Source: Duganella zoogloeoides (GTDB lineage: Bacteria; Pseudomonadota; Gammaproteobacteria; Burkholderiales; Burkholderiaceae_D). Taken from it: a DNA stretch of 64,000 nucleotides. The position numbers and the translations under genes are program-made. The first letter of the stretch is position 1, and every line of letters starts with the position of its first letter. This document shows positions 45,278-53,641 of this stretch, one piece after another. The stretch covers positions 868,001 to 932,000 of the forward strand of contig NZ_CP140152.1 in assembly GCF_034479515.1 (NCBI RefSeq), written 5' to 3'. The notes under the pieces are model-generated. The model had not been told where the DNA came from. It saw nothing but the letters and a program-made list of their open reading frames with translations, and did no database searches.

Positions 45278-47021
45278 CGAGGGAAGCCTCCAGTTGTTGG
45301 TAGCGCCACTGGCTGGCATACCAGCCGTCCTGCGCCAGCAGTTGTTCGTGGCTGCCGGACTCGCTGATGCGGCCATCGCGCAGCACCAGGATCAGGTCGG
45401 CATTGACCACCGCGCTCAGGCGGTGGCTGGCAATGACTGCGCTGCGGCCGGCGCGCGCCTGGCGCAGTTCTTCCAGGTGTTCGAGGATGCGCGTCTCGGT
45501 GCCGGTATCGACCGCCGACAAGGCGTCATCGAGCAGCAGCAGGTCGTTATCGGCCAGCAGCGCGCGGGCAATCGCCACGCGCTGGCGCTGGCCGCCGGAA
45601 AGCGTGATGCCTTTTTCGCCCACCTCGGTCTCGTAGCCCTGCGCAAATTTCAGGATGTCGTCGTGCACCGCCGCCAGGTTGGCCGCATGTTCCACCTGGG
45701 CGCGCGTGGCCTGCGGGCGTGCCAGCGCGATATTGTCGGCGATCGAGGCCGAAAACAGGAACGACTCCTGCGGCACCCAGCTGATACCGGCGCGCAGCGT
45801 GTGCAGCGTGTATTGGTCGAGCGCGTGGCCGCTCCAGGTCACCGTACCTGCCTGCGGCGTGAGCTGGCGCATCAGCACCCGCAGCAGCGTGGACTTGCCG
45901 CTGCCGGTGGGGCCCACCAGGCCCAGGGTCTGGCCCTGGGCCAGCGTGAGCGAGATGTCCTGCAACGCGGCCACCGACTGGTCGGCATACGCATAGCGCA
46001 CGTGATCGAGCACCAGCGCGCCGGGGGCGATGGTGGTCAGGGTGCCATGATCGTCGATGGCCAGCGGCGCAGCGAGCATCGGTTGCAGGCGCTGCCAGGC
46101 GGCGCGTCCGCGTTCGATCAGCGACAGCACCCAGCCGGCGGCGAACATCGGCCAGATCAACTGGCCCAGATACATGGTAAACGCGGTGAGCGAACCGATG
46201 GTGAGCTGGTCGTGCCACACCAGGTAACCGCCCAGGCCCAGCGTGAGCGTGCTGGCGGCAGCCAATGTGAGGCCCACGGCCGGTTCGTACGCCGCTTCCC
46301 ACACCTGCGCGCGCAGGCTGGCGTCCGATGCGCGCTGCGCCAGTTCGGAGAACTGCTTTGCGCTGCGCTGTTCCAGGCCCAGCGCGCGCAGCGTGCGCAC
46401 GCCCGACAGGGTTTCCTGTACATGGTCGTTCAGGTCCGAGAAGCGCTTGAGCGAATCGGTGGACGCGGTGTGGATGTGGCCCGAGATGTACCAGAACGCC
46501 CACGCCATCAGCGGGAACGGCAGCAGCGCGATGCAGGCCAGGCGCCAGTCCACGCCGAGCAGCATCACGCCCAGCACCATCACCAGCGTGAGCGCGCCGT
46601 CGAAGCCGGCCAGCATCGCTTCGCCGGCCACCATTTCGATGGCGTCAATATCGTTGGTGGCCAGCGCCATCAGGTCGCCGGTGCGCTGGCGCTGGTAAAA
46701 GGCGGAGCCCTGTTCGGATAAACGGGCGTACAGGCGCGTGCGCAGCGACACGCCGAGTTTATAGGCAGCGCCGAACAGCAACTGGCGCCATGCCACGCGC
46801 AGGAAATAAATCGCCAGGCCGATCAATAGCAGCGAACCGATTTCCAGCAGCAGGGCGTCGCCGGACAGGGTGTGGGCGGCCAGCCCGTCGATCATGGCGC
46901 CGACCTTGCGCGGCACCCAGATACTGAGCGCGGCCACGCCCGCCAGCATCAGGCCGGACAGGGCATAGGCGCGCTTGTGCTGGCGGATGAAACCGCCCAG
47001 CAGCGCGGAGAGAGTTGACAT
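45267..47021 (-). CDS. ABC exporter half-transporter, first subunit (MdlA-like)
   Basis: A 584-residue permease-ATPase. Six membrane helices (about 15-300) are followed by an ATPase with Walker A GPTGSGKST, VPQESFLF Q-loop, canonical signature ITLSGGQRQRV, Walker B LLLLDDALSAVD and switch IASHRLS. Walker B ends in D-D rather than D-E, so the canonical catalytic glutamate is replaced by Asp. With the next gene's degenerate signature, one of the two ATP sites is likely weak, as in heterodimeric MdlAB/TM287-288 exporters. The ATG at 47019-47021 is used with GAGG upstream. The substrate is unknown. Confidence 0.93.
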   Translation of the reverse strand: MSTLSALLGGFIRQHKRAYALSGLMLAGVAALSIWVPRKVGAMIDGLAAHTLSGDALLLEIGSLLLIGLAIYFLRVAWRQLLFGAAYKLGVSLRTRLYARLSEQGSAFYQRQRTGDLMALATNDIDAIEMVAGEAMLAGFDGALTLVMVLGVMLLGVDWRLACIALLPFPLMAWAFWYISGHIHTASTDSLKRFSDLNDHVQETLSGVRTLRALGLEQRSAKQFSELAQRASDASLRAQVWEAAYEPAVGLTLAAASTLTLGLGGYLVWHDQLTIGSLTAFTMYLGQLIWPMFAAGWVLSLIERGRAAWQRLQPMLAAPLAIDDHGTLTTIAPGALVLDHVRYAYADQSVAALQDISLTLAQGQTLGLVGPTGSGKSTLLRVLMRQLTPQAGTVTWSGHALDQYTLHTLRAGISWVPQESFLFSASIADNIALARPQATRAQVEHAANLAAVHDDILKFAQGYETEVGEKGITLSGGQRQRVAIARALLADNDLLLLDDALSAVDTGTETRILEHLEELRQARAGRSAVIASHRLSAVVNADLILVLRDGRISESGSHEQLLAQDGWYASQWRYQQLEASLDAA

Positions 47022-47363
47022 GTTGCCTCGGTAGCGTTGGGGCTGGCAGCGTACTGCCAGCGCGTAGTCCGCTAGGATACAGCAAGGCAAGCGATCGGGT
47101 GGGCGCACGGTCCGAATCGGGATCCGGCGCAGCCCGTTCAGGAGGCCGTTGAGGACCCGTTCGGGACCGTTCGGGAACCCAGGCGGGACCCCAATCGGGA
47201 ACGCTTCCGGGACCGTTTTGGAACCCAATCGGGAACCCGTTGGGAACCTCTTCGAGGCGCTGTCGCGGCAACGTTCGGGAGCCCGGGGGGCATCCGAACG
47301 GCGCGGCGCCAGAGGGAGGGGGGAGGCTTGGCGGGCAGTGATTGCCGGTGGTGCTGACTGCTT
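47022..47363. other. intergenic region with degenerate GTTCGGGAACCC repeats, no gene
   Basis: No convincing gene: frames through it are Gly/Pro/Asn-rich shadows. From 47136 to 47284 it consists of about eleven degenerate 11-12-base units around GTTCGGGAACCC or AATCGGGAACCC. The block lies between the phasin stop and the exporter start, both on the minus strand, so it would be in the exporter 5' leader or the phasin 3' end. Confidence 0.7.
47136..47284. repeat. degenerate 11-12-bp tandem repeat (consensus near GTTCGGGAACCC)
   Basis: Successive units read GTTCAGGAGGCC, GTTGAGGACCC, GTTCGGGACC, GTTCGGGAACCC, AATCGGGAACGC, TTCCGGGACC, GTTTTGGAACCC, AATCGGGAACCC, GTTGGGAACC and a final GTTCGGGAGCCC, with two longer interruptions. 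Drift is uneven, suggesting old expansion. Confidence 0.75.
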
Positions 47364-48275
47364 TTACTTCTTGTGTTTACCGGCAGGCGCGTCGGCGGAC
47401 TTGGCTTTTGGCGCGATGGTTTTCAGCTTGGAAGTCTTGGTGTCGACGGCCAGCGCGATCGGCTTGGCGGCCGGGAATGCCGGTTTCACTGCTGCGGATG
47501 GCGCGGTATCGGCGGCCGGTTTGAGCGCCGGCTGGATGGCTTCCGGCGCGGTGGGGGCGACGGTAGCGGCCAGCGGCTGCGGCGCCAGTTGCGCCGGGGT
47601 GTCCGCGACGGCGGGCCCTGCATCCGAATGCACCGCTGCCGACACGGCTGCCTGGATCGTGGTGGCAGGTGGCGCCGGCTCCTCGGTCACGGCGGCGGTC
47701 GTTGGTGCCGCTGCAGGTTCCGCTGCAGGTGCCGCTGCAGGTTCCGCATTAGGGGCTGCGACCGGTGCCGCCGCCCGCGCCGGGGCAGGTTCTGCTGCGG
47801 GCAGTACTGCTGCGGTCTCGGTGGGCGTAGCCGCCTGCACTGCCGCGGCCACTGGTGCTGCCGCTGTTTTAGCAACTTCGGCCACTGGCGCTGCTGCTGT
47901 TTTAGCCGCCTCGGCCACTGGTGCCACCCAAGGTGCGGCCAGTTGCGGCAAGGTAGTGCCTTGGGTGCTCTTGATCAGCTCGGCCTGGGCGCCGCTGGCG
48001 ATGGCAAACAGTTCGCGGCTATAGGCCAGCAGGCTGTCGATGCCGGTCGGGGTCTCGCGGCTGGCGCTGAACAGTTCCTTGGCGTCCTTAATGTCCAGCA
48101 GCTTTTTGGCGGCGGCGGACGATTTTTCCACCGACGCCTTGGTCGTGTTGATATGCAGCGCAATCAGCTTTTCCGCGCTGTCGACCGCGGTGTGGGCCAG
48201 GCTGTTAAAGATCTGGAACTGGGCTTCCAGTTGCGATTTGGTAACGGCGGAAAACTGTTCGGTAATCGAAGACAT
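47364..48275 (-). CDS. phasin-family protein with long Ala/Pro-rich tail
   Basis: A 303-residue protein. Residues 1-105 match the phasin domain (FSAVTKSQLEAQFQIFNSLAHTAVDSAEKLIALHINTTKASVEKS...LFSASRETPTGIDSLLAYSRELFAIASGAQAELI), which coats polyhydroxyalkanoate granules. Residues 106-290 are nearly all Ala, Pro, Thr and Glu, ending in a Lys-rich tail (KPIALAVDTKTSKLKTIAPKAKSADAPAGKHKK), a histone-H1-like end that could bind DNA. AGGAGA precedes the ATG. No PHA synthase is nearby. The H1-like tail recalls phasins that also bind DNA, such as PhaM/PhaF types, by composition only. Confidence 0.9.
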   Translation of the reverse strand: MSSITEQFSAVTKSQLEAQFQIFNSLAHTAVDSAEKLIALHINTTKASVEKSSAAAKKLLDIKDAKELFSASRETPTGIDSLLAYSRELFAIASGAQAELIKSTQGTTLPQLAAPWVAPVAEAAKTAAAPVAEVAKTAAAPVAAAVQAATPTETAAVLPAAEPAPARAAAPVAAPNAEPAAAPAAEPAAAPTTAAVTEEPAPPATTIQAAVSAAVHSDAGPAVADTPAQLAPQPLAATVAPTAPEAIQPALKPAADTAPSAAVKPAFPAAKPIALAVDTKTSKLKTIAPKAKSADAPAGKHKK

Positions 48276-48558
48276 GGTTTCTCCTGGCGGCGGGTCTGTT
48301 GCGATGCAATATTGGAACATTCTAGCCATGAACACCGGGCTTGAAAAGTTATTTTTTGTGCTATGGGGATAAAGGGCGCAATAAGAGTGCTGCAAGAGTG
48401 CCATATGGAAAAATGCGGTGTCCAGACTTATTGTGGCACATTTGATCTATCGCAAATTTAAGTCAGAAATATCGGCTGTCGATTACCGCGACGCAACAAT
48501 TAGTGCAAATCGTTGAAACTGTCTACAATCAATGTCATCAATTACTGAGGGGTGGTTC

Positions 48559-49833
48559 ATGGATGTGGTCATACGTAACGCCAACCTTGCCGACGGCCAA
48601 ACCGGCGTCGATATCGCCATCGAACACGGCCGCATTGCTGCCATCGGCCATGCCCTGGCCGTCACTGCCGGGCGCGAGATCGATGCCGGCGGCGACCTGG
48701 TCAGCGCGCCGTTCGTCGATGCCCATTTCCACATGGACGCCACGCTCAGCTATGGCCTGCCGCGCGTCAACGCCTCCGGCACGCTGCTCGAGGGCATTGC
48801 GCTGTGGGGCGAACTGAAACCCGAGCTGACCCAGCAGGCCCTGGTCGAGCGCGCCTTGCAGTATTGCGACTGGGCGGTGGCGCGCGGCCTGCTGGCGATC
48901 CGCTCGCACGTGGACGTCTGCGACGACCGCCTGCTGGCGGTCGAGGCGCTGCTCGACGTCAAGCGCCGGGTGGCGCCGTACCTGGACCTGCAACTGGTGG
49001 CGTTTCCGCAGGACGGCGTGCTGCGCAGTCCTACCGCGTTCGCCAACCTCAAGCGGGCGATTGCCATGGGCGTCGATGTGGTGGGCGGCATTCCGCACTT
49101 CGAGCGCACCATGGCCGACGGCGCCGAGTCGGTGCGCCTGCTGTGCGAATTTGCCGCCGACAAAGGTTTGCGGGTGGACATGCACTGCGACGAGTCGGAC
49201 GACCCGCTGTCGCGCCACATCGAGACGCTGGCGTACCACAGCCACCGGCTCGGTTTGCATGGCCGCGTGACCGGCTCGCACCTGACCTCGATGCACTCGA
49301 TGGACAATTATTACGTCAGCAAGCTGCTGCCGCTGATCCGCGAGGGCGGGGTGGCGGCGATTGCCAATCCGCTCATCAACATCACCCTGCAAGGCCGTCA
49401 TGACAGCTACCCCAAGCGGCGCGGCATGACGCGGGTGCCGGAAATGCTGGCGGCCGGCATCGACGTCGCCTTCGGCCACGACTGCGTGATGGACCCGTGG
49501 TACAGCCTGGGCTCGGGCGACATGCTGGAAGTGGCGCACATGGGCTTGCACGTGGCGCAGATGACGGGACAGGACGCCATGCGCGCCTGCTTCACGGCGG
49601 TGACCGACACCCCGGCCCGCATCCTCGGCCTGGACGGCTACGGCGTGGCGGTGGGTTGCCATGCCGACCTGGTATTGCTCGACGCGGCCAACCCGGTGGA
49701 AGCGCTGCGCCTGCGCGCGGCGCGCCGGCTGGTGATGCGGCGCGGCGAAATCGTGGCCGAGTCGCCGCGCGCCCAGGCGCGCCTGCACCTGGCGGGACGG
49801 CCAGACGGCGTCGATTTCCGCCTCGGCCGCTAG
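48559..49833 (+). CDS. CodA-family deaminase, predicted 5-methylcytosine deaminase
   Basis: A 424-residue amidohydrolase aligning end to end with E. coli cytosine deaminase CodA (427 aa) from memory. Metal and catalytic residues are His56 and His58 (DAHFHMD), His209 and Glu212 (HCDES), His241 (TGSHLTSMHS) and Asp308 (FGHDC). All are five positions lower than in CodA (H61, H63, H214, E217, H246, D313). The next residue, Asp314 in CodA, is Cys309 here. CodA homologues lacking that Asp were reported to deaminate 5-methylcytosine to thymine. GAGGGG lies 6 bases before ATG 48559. No CodB permease is nearby; two GNATs follow on the same strand. Confidence 0.9.
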   Translation: MDVVIRNANLADGQTGVDIAIEHGRIAAIGHALAVTAGREIDAGGDLVSAPFVDAHFHMDATLSYGLPRVNASGTLLEGIALWGELKPELTQQALVERALQYCDWAVARGLLAIRSHVDVCDDRLLAVEALLDVKRRVAPYLDLQLVAFPQDGVLRSPTAFANLKRAIAMGVDVVGGIPHFERTMADGAESVRLLCEFAADKGLRVDMHCDESDDPLSRHIETLAYHSHRLGLHGRVTGSHLTSMHSMDNYYVSKLLPLIREGGVAAIANPLINITLQGRHDSYPKRRGMTRVPEMLAAGIDVAFGHDCVMDPWYSLGSGDMLEVAHMGLHVAQMTGQDAMRACFTAVTDTPARILGLDGYGVAVGCHADLVLLDAANPVEALRLRAARRLVMRRGEIVAESPRAQARLHLAGRPDGVDFRLGR

Positions 49834-49914
49834 GCGGGCGGGAGCTGTGGCGCGCTGGACTTGCCAGCGGAAATCCATGACAATCAGACACCGACGCCAT
49901 CGCATGGAGCTGTC

Positions 49915-50436
49915 TTGAAAGAAATCGCGATCCGCCCCGCCACGGAAGCCGACTTCGGCGCCATGTGGGCTATCTTCCAGGAATTGATCGCCACCGGCGA
50001 CACCTATTATTTTGCCGCCGACACCAGCCGCGACGATTGCCACGCCTACTGGTTCGGTCCCGGCATCGAAAGCTTTGTGGCCGAACTCAACGGCGACCGC
50101 CTGCTCGGCATGTACCGCCTTACCGCCAACCAGCGCGACCGTGGCGCCCACGTGGCCAACGCCTCGTTCATGGTGGGGCCGGCGGCGCAGGGCGTGGGAG
50201 TGGGCACCATGCTGGGCCGCGACTGCCTGGCGCGGGCGCGCCAGCACGGCTACCTTGCGATGCAATTCAACTACGTGGTCAGTTCCAACGTCGCCGCCGT
50301 GCTGCTGTGGAAAAAGCTGGGCTTTGCCATCGTCGGCACGCTGCCGCGCGCCTATTACCACCAGTATCTGGGCTATGTCGATGTGTACGTGATGTACCAG
50401 TTACTGGAAGATCCCTCGCACTGGCCCGACGCATGA
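49915..50436 (+). CDS. GNAT-family N-acetyltransferase
   Basis: A 173-residue acetyltransferase. The best start is TTG at 49915-49917 with GGAG 5 bases upstream; it gives the standard opening KEIAIRPATEADFGAMW. The acetyl-CoA loop is VGPAAQGVGVGTMLGRDCL and the C-terminal LLWKKLGFAIVGTLP is the usual closing motif. The substrate is unknown. Its TGA overlaps the ATG of the next gene (ATGA), so the two GNATs are translationally coupled. It follows the CodA homologue by about 80 bases. Confidence 0.85.
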   Translation: MKEIAIRPATEADFGAMWAIFQELIATGDTYYFAADTSRDDCHAYWFGPGIESFVAELNGDRLLGMYRLTANQRDRGAHVANASFMVGPAAQGVGVGTMLGRDCLARARQHGYLAMQFNYVVSSNVAAVLLWKKLGFAIVGTLPRAYYHQYLGYVDVYVMYQLLEDPSHWPDA

Positions 50437-50942
50437 TGATCCTGGAGACGGCGCGCCTGCGCCTGCGCACCATCACGGCCGATGACGCCCCATTTTATTA
50501 TGAGCTGGTCAACGATCCCACCTGGCTCGAATTCATCGGCGACAAGGGCATACGCAGCGTCGAGCAGGCCCGCGCCGCGATCATTGACGGTCCGGTGGCG
50601 ATGCAGGCGCGGCATGGCCACTCGCTGTACGTGATGGAGCGCAAGCAAGACTGCAGGGCGCTCGGTCTGTGCGGGCTGATCCGGCGCGATTTCCTGCCCG
50701 ATGTCGATATCGGCTACGCCATCCGGCCTGAGCATTTTGGCCAGGGCTATACGTTTGAAGCGGCGCAGGCGGTGCTGCAACTGGCGCGCGGACCGCTCGG
50801 CATCACCCGCGTGCTGGGGCTGACCGCGCCGGGCAACATTAACTCGATCCGGCTGTTAAACAAGCTTGGATTGCGGTTTCAGGAAATAAAGTTATTACCG
50901 CCGGGAGATCGGCCGACGAATATTTATGCGATTGATTTTTGA
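50433..50942 (+). CDS. GNAT-family N-acetyltransferase (RimJ-like)
   Basis: A 169-residue acetyltransferase of the ribosomal-protein-type subgroup: opening MMILETARLRLRTITADDAPFYYEL, the GYAIRPEHFGQGYTFEAAQAVL acetyl-CoA region and the closing SIRLLNKLGLRFQE. ATG overlaps the upstream GNAT stop. These enzymes acetylate protein N-termini or small amines; the substrate is not evident. Confidence 0.9.
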   Translation: MMILETARLRLRTITADDAPFYYELVNDPTWLEFIGDKGIRSVEQARAAIIDGPVAMQARHGHSLYVMERKQDCRALGLCGLIRRDFLPDVDIGYAIRPEHFGQGYTFEAAQAVLQLARGPLGITRVLGLTAPGNINSIRLLNKLGLRFQEIKLLPPGDRPTNIYAIDF

Positions 50943-50944
50943 GA

Positions 50945-50976
50945 CGGGAAAATGCCGAACTGCGGCAAAAGTCCCG
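50945..50976. terminator. possible bidirectional terminator between GNAT operon and wbaP
   Basis: Outer arms CGGGA (50945-50949) and TCCCG (50972-50976) enclose an inner TGCCG (50953-50957)/CGGCA (50963-50967) stem. On the minus strand TTTT follows the inner stem. It lies between convergent genes. The structure is short, so confidence is limited. Confidence 0.45.
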
Positions 50977-50997
50977 CCTCTGTCTTTGCCAGGCCGG

Positions 50998-52458
50998 TTA
51001 GTAAGCGCCGTCTTTCACCAGCAGTACCTTGACGGTACGGATAAGTATCACCAGGTCGGTAAATAGCGACCAGTTTTTGACATACCATGCATCCAGGTTG
51101 ACCCGGGTTTCATAGCTGACGTCATTGCGCCCACTGATTTGCCACAGACCCGTAATACCCGGGCGAGCTTCAAGATAATAGATGACCTGGTCACCATAGC
51201 GCTCCAGCTCAGCCTGGATTACAGGGCGTGGGCCCACCAAGCTCATCTGACCTTTGAAGACGTTCCACAGTTGCGGCAGTTCGTCGAGGCTGGTTTTGCG
51301 CAGGAAGCGGCCGATCTTGGTGACACGTGGATCGTTCTTCAGCTTGAAGTCGCGTTCCCATTCTTCACGGGCGGCAGCATCGTTTGCCAACAATTCTTTC
51401 AGCAAGACATCGGCGTTTACCGCCATGGTGCGGAATTTATAGCATGGGAAAGGCACGCCGTTCTGGCCAATGCGCATGTGGCCGAAGAACACACCACCAC
51501 CACCACCCAGTTTTACCTGGAGCGCCACCCACAGGAACAACGGGGACGTCATGGCCAGCAGGATGCCCGAGCAGATTACGTCGAACGCGCGCTTGAGCAT
51601 TTGCGGACCGCGCTGTGCCAGGTTGTTGCGCATGCCCAGCACCATAATGTCGTGCGCAAAAAAATGGTTGATCGACATGCCGTGCAGGGGCAGGCCGCGC
51701 AACGATGGTACGATTTGCAGGTTCGGGCAGTCGCGGTTCAGTTGCTGGATCAGCGTTTGCGACGATTCCATCCCACCCTGGTCCAGCGCCAGCACCACGT
51801 GCGGCGAGCCGAGCTGCTTCAGAGTGATGTCGCTTTGCGCCCCCAGATGCAGACAAGGCACCGAGCGTCCACGGCGATCGTGGTACTGGGTGGAGGTGGG
51901 GGCGCTGCCCGGCAGGTCCAGGAAGGCGATCAAGTGGTATCCCATCAGGCGTTCGGCTTCGAATACGCGCGCGGTTTCGCGGGCGTTGGCGCCGGTGCCG
52001 ACGATGACCATCGGGCGGCTCCAGCTGCCGCTGCGCAGCATGCTGAATTTCAGGGTTGCGCGCATGGTCAGCAGCAGCACCGGCGCCAGCGTCCATTGCA
52101 CCAATGGCAACACGCGAGCCATATCCCAGCCGCTGAAAAACGCCAGGGCTACCTGTGCCAGGAACAAGCCTGCGCACGCGTGCAGCATTTCGCGCACTTC
52201 GCGGGCATAGGGCTTGCGCTTGTTGTAGTGGCCTTGATTCCAGAAAATCACCAGCGCCAGCGGGACCAGGACCAGCGATGCCAGCATGCCTTCGGCATTG
52301 CTGACAGCGCTCGAGCCGGTTGCGATCAGCAAGGCATGGGCAATGACGGTGGTCAGGACCAATGCCAGAACGTCGCTGCCAAGCAGCAGGCTACGTTCGG
52401 CGATTTTACTGGCATGCCATGCTTTGCTTGGCAAAAGGAATGCATCAATCGGCTTCAT
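50998..52458 (-). CDS. wbaP: undecaprenyl-phosphate sugar-1-phosphate transferase (WbaP-type)
   Basis: A 486-residue inner-membrane enzyme that starts exopolysaccharide or O-antigen repeat assembly by moving a hexose-1-phosphate onto undecaprenyl phosphate. Four N-terminal hydrophobic segments (about 25-140) and a soluble Rossmann-like region ([17 protein letters not shown]) precede the catalytic domain, which starts after a re-entrant helix ([20 protein letters not shown]) and has [27 protein letters not shown] and [13 protein letters not shown]. That architecture is the WbaP class. It ends in the family-typical [11 protein letters not shown]. It is separated from the other glycan genes by 7 kb. 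Confidence 0.94.
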   Translation of the reverse strand: MKPIDAFLLPSKAWHASKIAERSLLLGSDVLALVLTTVIAHALLIATGSSAVSNAEGMLASLVLVPLALVIFWNQGHYNKRKPYAREVREMLHACAGLFLAQVALAFFSGWDMARVLPLVQWTLAPVLLLTMRATLKFSMLRSGSWSRPMVIVGTGANARETARVFEAERLMGYHLIAFLDLPGSAPTSTQYHDRRGRSVPCLHLGAQSDITLKQLGSPHVVLALDQGGMESSQTLIQQLNRDCPNLQIVPSLRGLPLHGMSINHFFAHDIMVLGMRNNLAQRGPQMLKRAFDVICSGILLAMTSPLFLWVALQVKLGGGGGVFFGHMRIGQNGVPFPCYKFRTMAVNADVLLKELLANDAAAREEWERDFKLKNDPRVTKIGRFLRKTSLDELPQLWNVFKGQMSLVGPRPVIQAELERYGDQVIYYLEARPGITGLWQISGRNDVSYETRVNLDAWYVKNWSLFTDLVILIRTVKVLLVKDGAY

Positions 52459-52576
52459 GCGTCGCGGCTCCGTGCGAAAAAGAAATTGACGCCGGAATCG
52501 GCGACATGTGCGCAGATTGCACGCGGCAAGCTACGACGGCATGAGCCGCTGGTGTGTGGAATCACGGTATCAAATA

Positions 52577-52590
52577 CGATCATGTGATCG
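52577..52590. promoter_or_regulatory. palindrome upstream of wbaP
   Basis: CGATCA (52577-52582) and TGATCG (52585-52590) are perfect complements around TG, 119 bases before the wbaP start. It lies in a 257-base non-coding gap between wbaP and dgkA that is AT-richer than average. It might bind a Crp-like or LuxR-type regulator, but this is unproven. Confidence 0.45.
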
Positions 52591-52715
52591 CTTCATTGTG
52601 TTGTTGAAAAGAGAATTTAAACGTTAACGCATTGTACTAGTCGGTGGCACTCTCTGCAATTTCGCTCATGTAACATTCCATATTTGCTAAGCGAGCGATG
52701 TTGCGACGCAACACG

Positions 52716-53078
52716 TCAATATTGCACAAGAAATGTTTCACATAAAAAACATGCAAATAAGGCAACTCCAGTGACACTGAGCAGCAATACGGCACCTGCT
52801 GCACAGTCTTTGGCCAGGCCGATGGCGGGATGGGGGGCGGGATGCAAATGGTCGAGCGCATGCTCGAGCGCGCTATTGAACAACTCAGCAGCTAGTACCA
52901 GGCCACAATTGAGCAACAGCAGGGCCCACCACACGGGGGCAGGTCGCAGCCATAGCAGGGTGATGATGACACCCACGGCGGCGACAGATTGTTGGCGCAT
53001 ACTCATTTCGGTGCGCCATGCACTGACGATGCCATGCCACGCAAACCCGAGGCGCCTGTAGAAGGGCTGGTTTTTCAT
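52716..53078 (-). CDS. dgkA: diacylglycerol kinase
   Basis: A 120-residue integral membrane enzyme that recycles diacylglycerol to phosphatidic acid. It has three hydrophobic segments (about 32-52, 55-70, 95-115) and the signature AAELFNSALEHALD with Glu65, Asn68, Glu72 and Asp76, followed by AKDCAAGAVLL. Length equals that of E. coli DgkA. The ATG at 53076-53078 has no purine-rich ribosome site (its upstream sequence is CT-rich); longer frames upstream cross a terminator and were not used. Recycling of lipid carriers makes sense beside polysaccharide genes, but linkage may be chance. Confidence 0.93.
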   Translation of the reverse strand: MKNQPFYRRLGFAWHGIVSAWRTEMSMRQQSVAAVGVIITLLWLRPAPVWWALLLLNCGLVLAAELFNSALEHALDHLHPAPHPAIGLAKDCAAGAVLLLSVTGVALFACFLCETFLVQY

Positions 53079-53085
53079 GGGGGAG

Positions 53086-53123
53086 AACAAGAAAACTGCG
53101 GCCGGCCCAAGGGCCGGCCGCAG
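53086..53123 (-). terminator. strong Rho-independent terminator of the Gly/Ala-rich gene
   Basis: CTGCGGCCGGCCC (53096-53108) and GGGCCGGCCGCAG (53111-53123) form a perfect 13-bp stem; on the minus strand it is followed by TTTTCTTGTT. It sits between the small secreted-protein gene and dgkA, so dgkA needs its own promoter or read-through. Confidence 0.92.
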
Positions 53124-53169
53124 TGCACGATCATTACCGCACCACGTGGCACGGTAGCAAACGCAATAA

Positions 53170-53448
53170 TTAACGAGCGTGGTGGCTGGTTGCGTGGTGG
53201 GTGGTGCCGGAGGTCGAATCCGAAGCAGCAGCGCCAACAGCTGCTACGGCTGCGCCGATAGCAACCAGGGCGCCGGTGCTCAGGCCAGCTGCGGCGCCAA
53301 CGCCGGCAGCAGTACCAGCGCCAGCACCGGCACCAGCGCCAGCAGCGCCGGTCGTGGTGGTGCCAGCAGCTGGAGCAGGTGCGGTTTGAGCGAAAGCTTG
53401 GCCAGCGGCGAATGCCAGAACTGCGGCGGTGATAGCGATTTTTTTCAT
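53170..53448 (-). CDS. small exported Gly/Ala-rich protein
   Basis: A 92-residue product with a clear signal peptide (MKKIAITAAVLAFAAGQAFA, cleavage before QTAPAP). The mature ~72 residues are Ala, Gly and Thr with a hydrophobic stretch (LSTGALVAIGAAVAAVGAAA) that could insert in a membrane, and a His-rich tail (HHATSHHAR). AGAGGA lies 5 bases before the ATG and a strong terminator follows, so it is a real monocistronic gene. Function unknown. Ala-Gly repeats resemble those of the efflux channel at 28 kb, in composition only. Confidence 0.82.
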   Translation of the reverse strand: MKKIAITAAVLAFAAGQAFAQTAPAPAAGTTTTGAAGAGAGAGAGTAAGVGAAAGLSTGALVAIGAAVAAVGAAASDSTSGTTHHATSHHAR

Positions 53449-53641
53449 GTTGGTCCTCTGAGGTAAGTAAAGAGACATCTTGACTACGATAACCATTGTA
53501 CCGGCTTTTGTTTATCAATCAATTGGATATCAAAAATAATTTCTAAATTGCAAGTGATTATTGATAACCTTGCGTTGTTTTTGCATCGATTGTGATATTG
53601 GCGCGACAAGATTGAGCGCATCGGCGTGCGTTTAGGGCTGG

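Noticed and set aside
47149..48024. A + strand Gly/Ala/Thr-rich frame over the phasin tail
   Set aside because: It is the shadow of the Ala/Pro-rich phasin tail and of the degenerate repeats.
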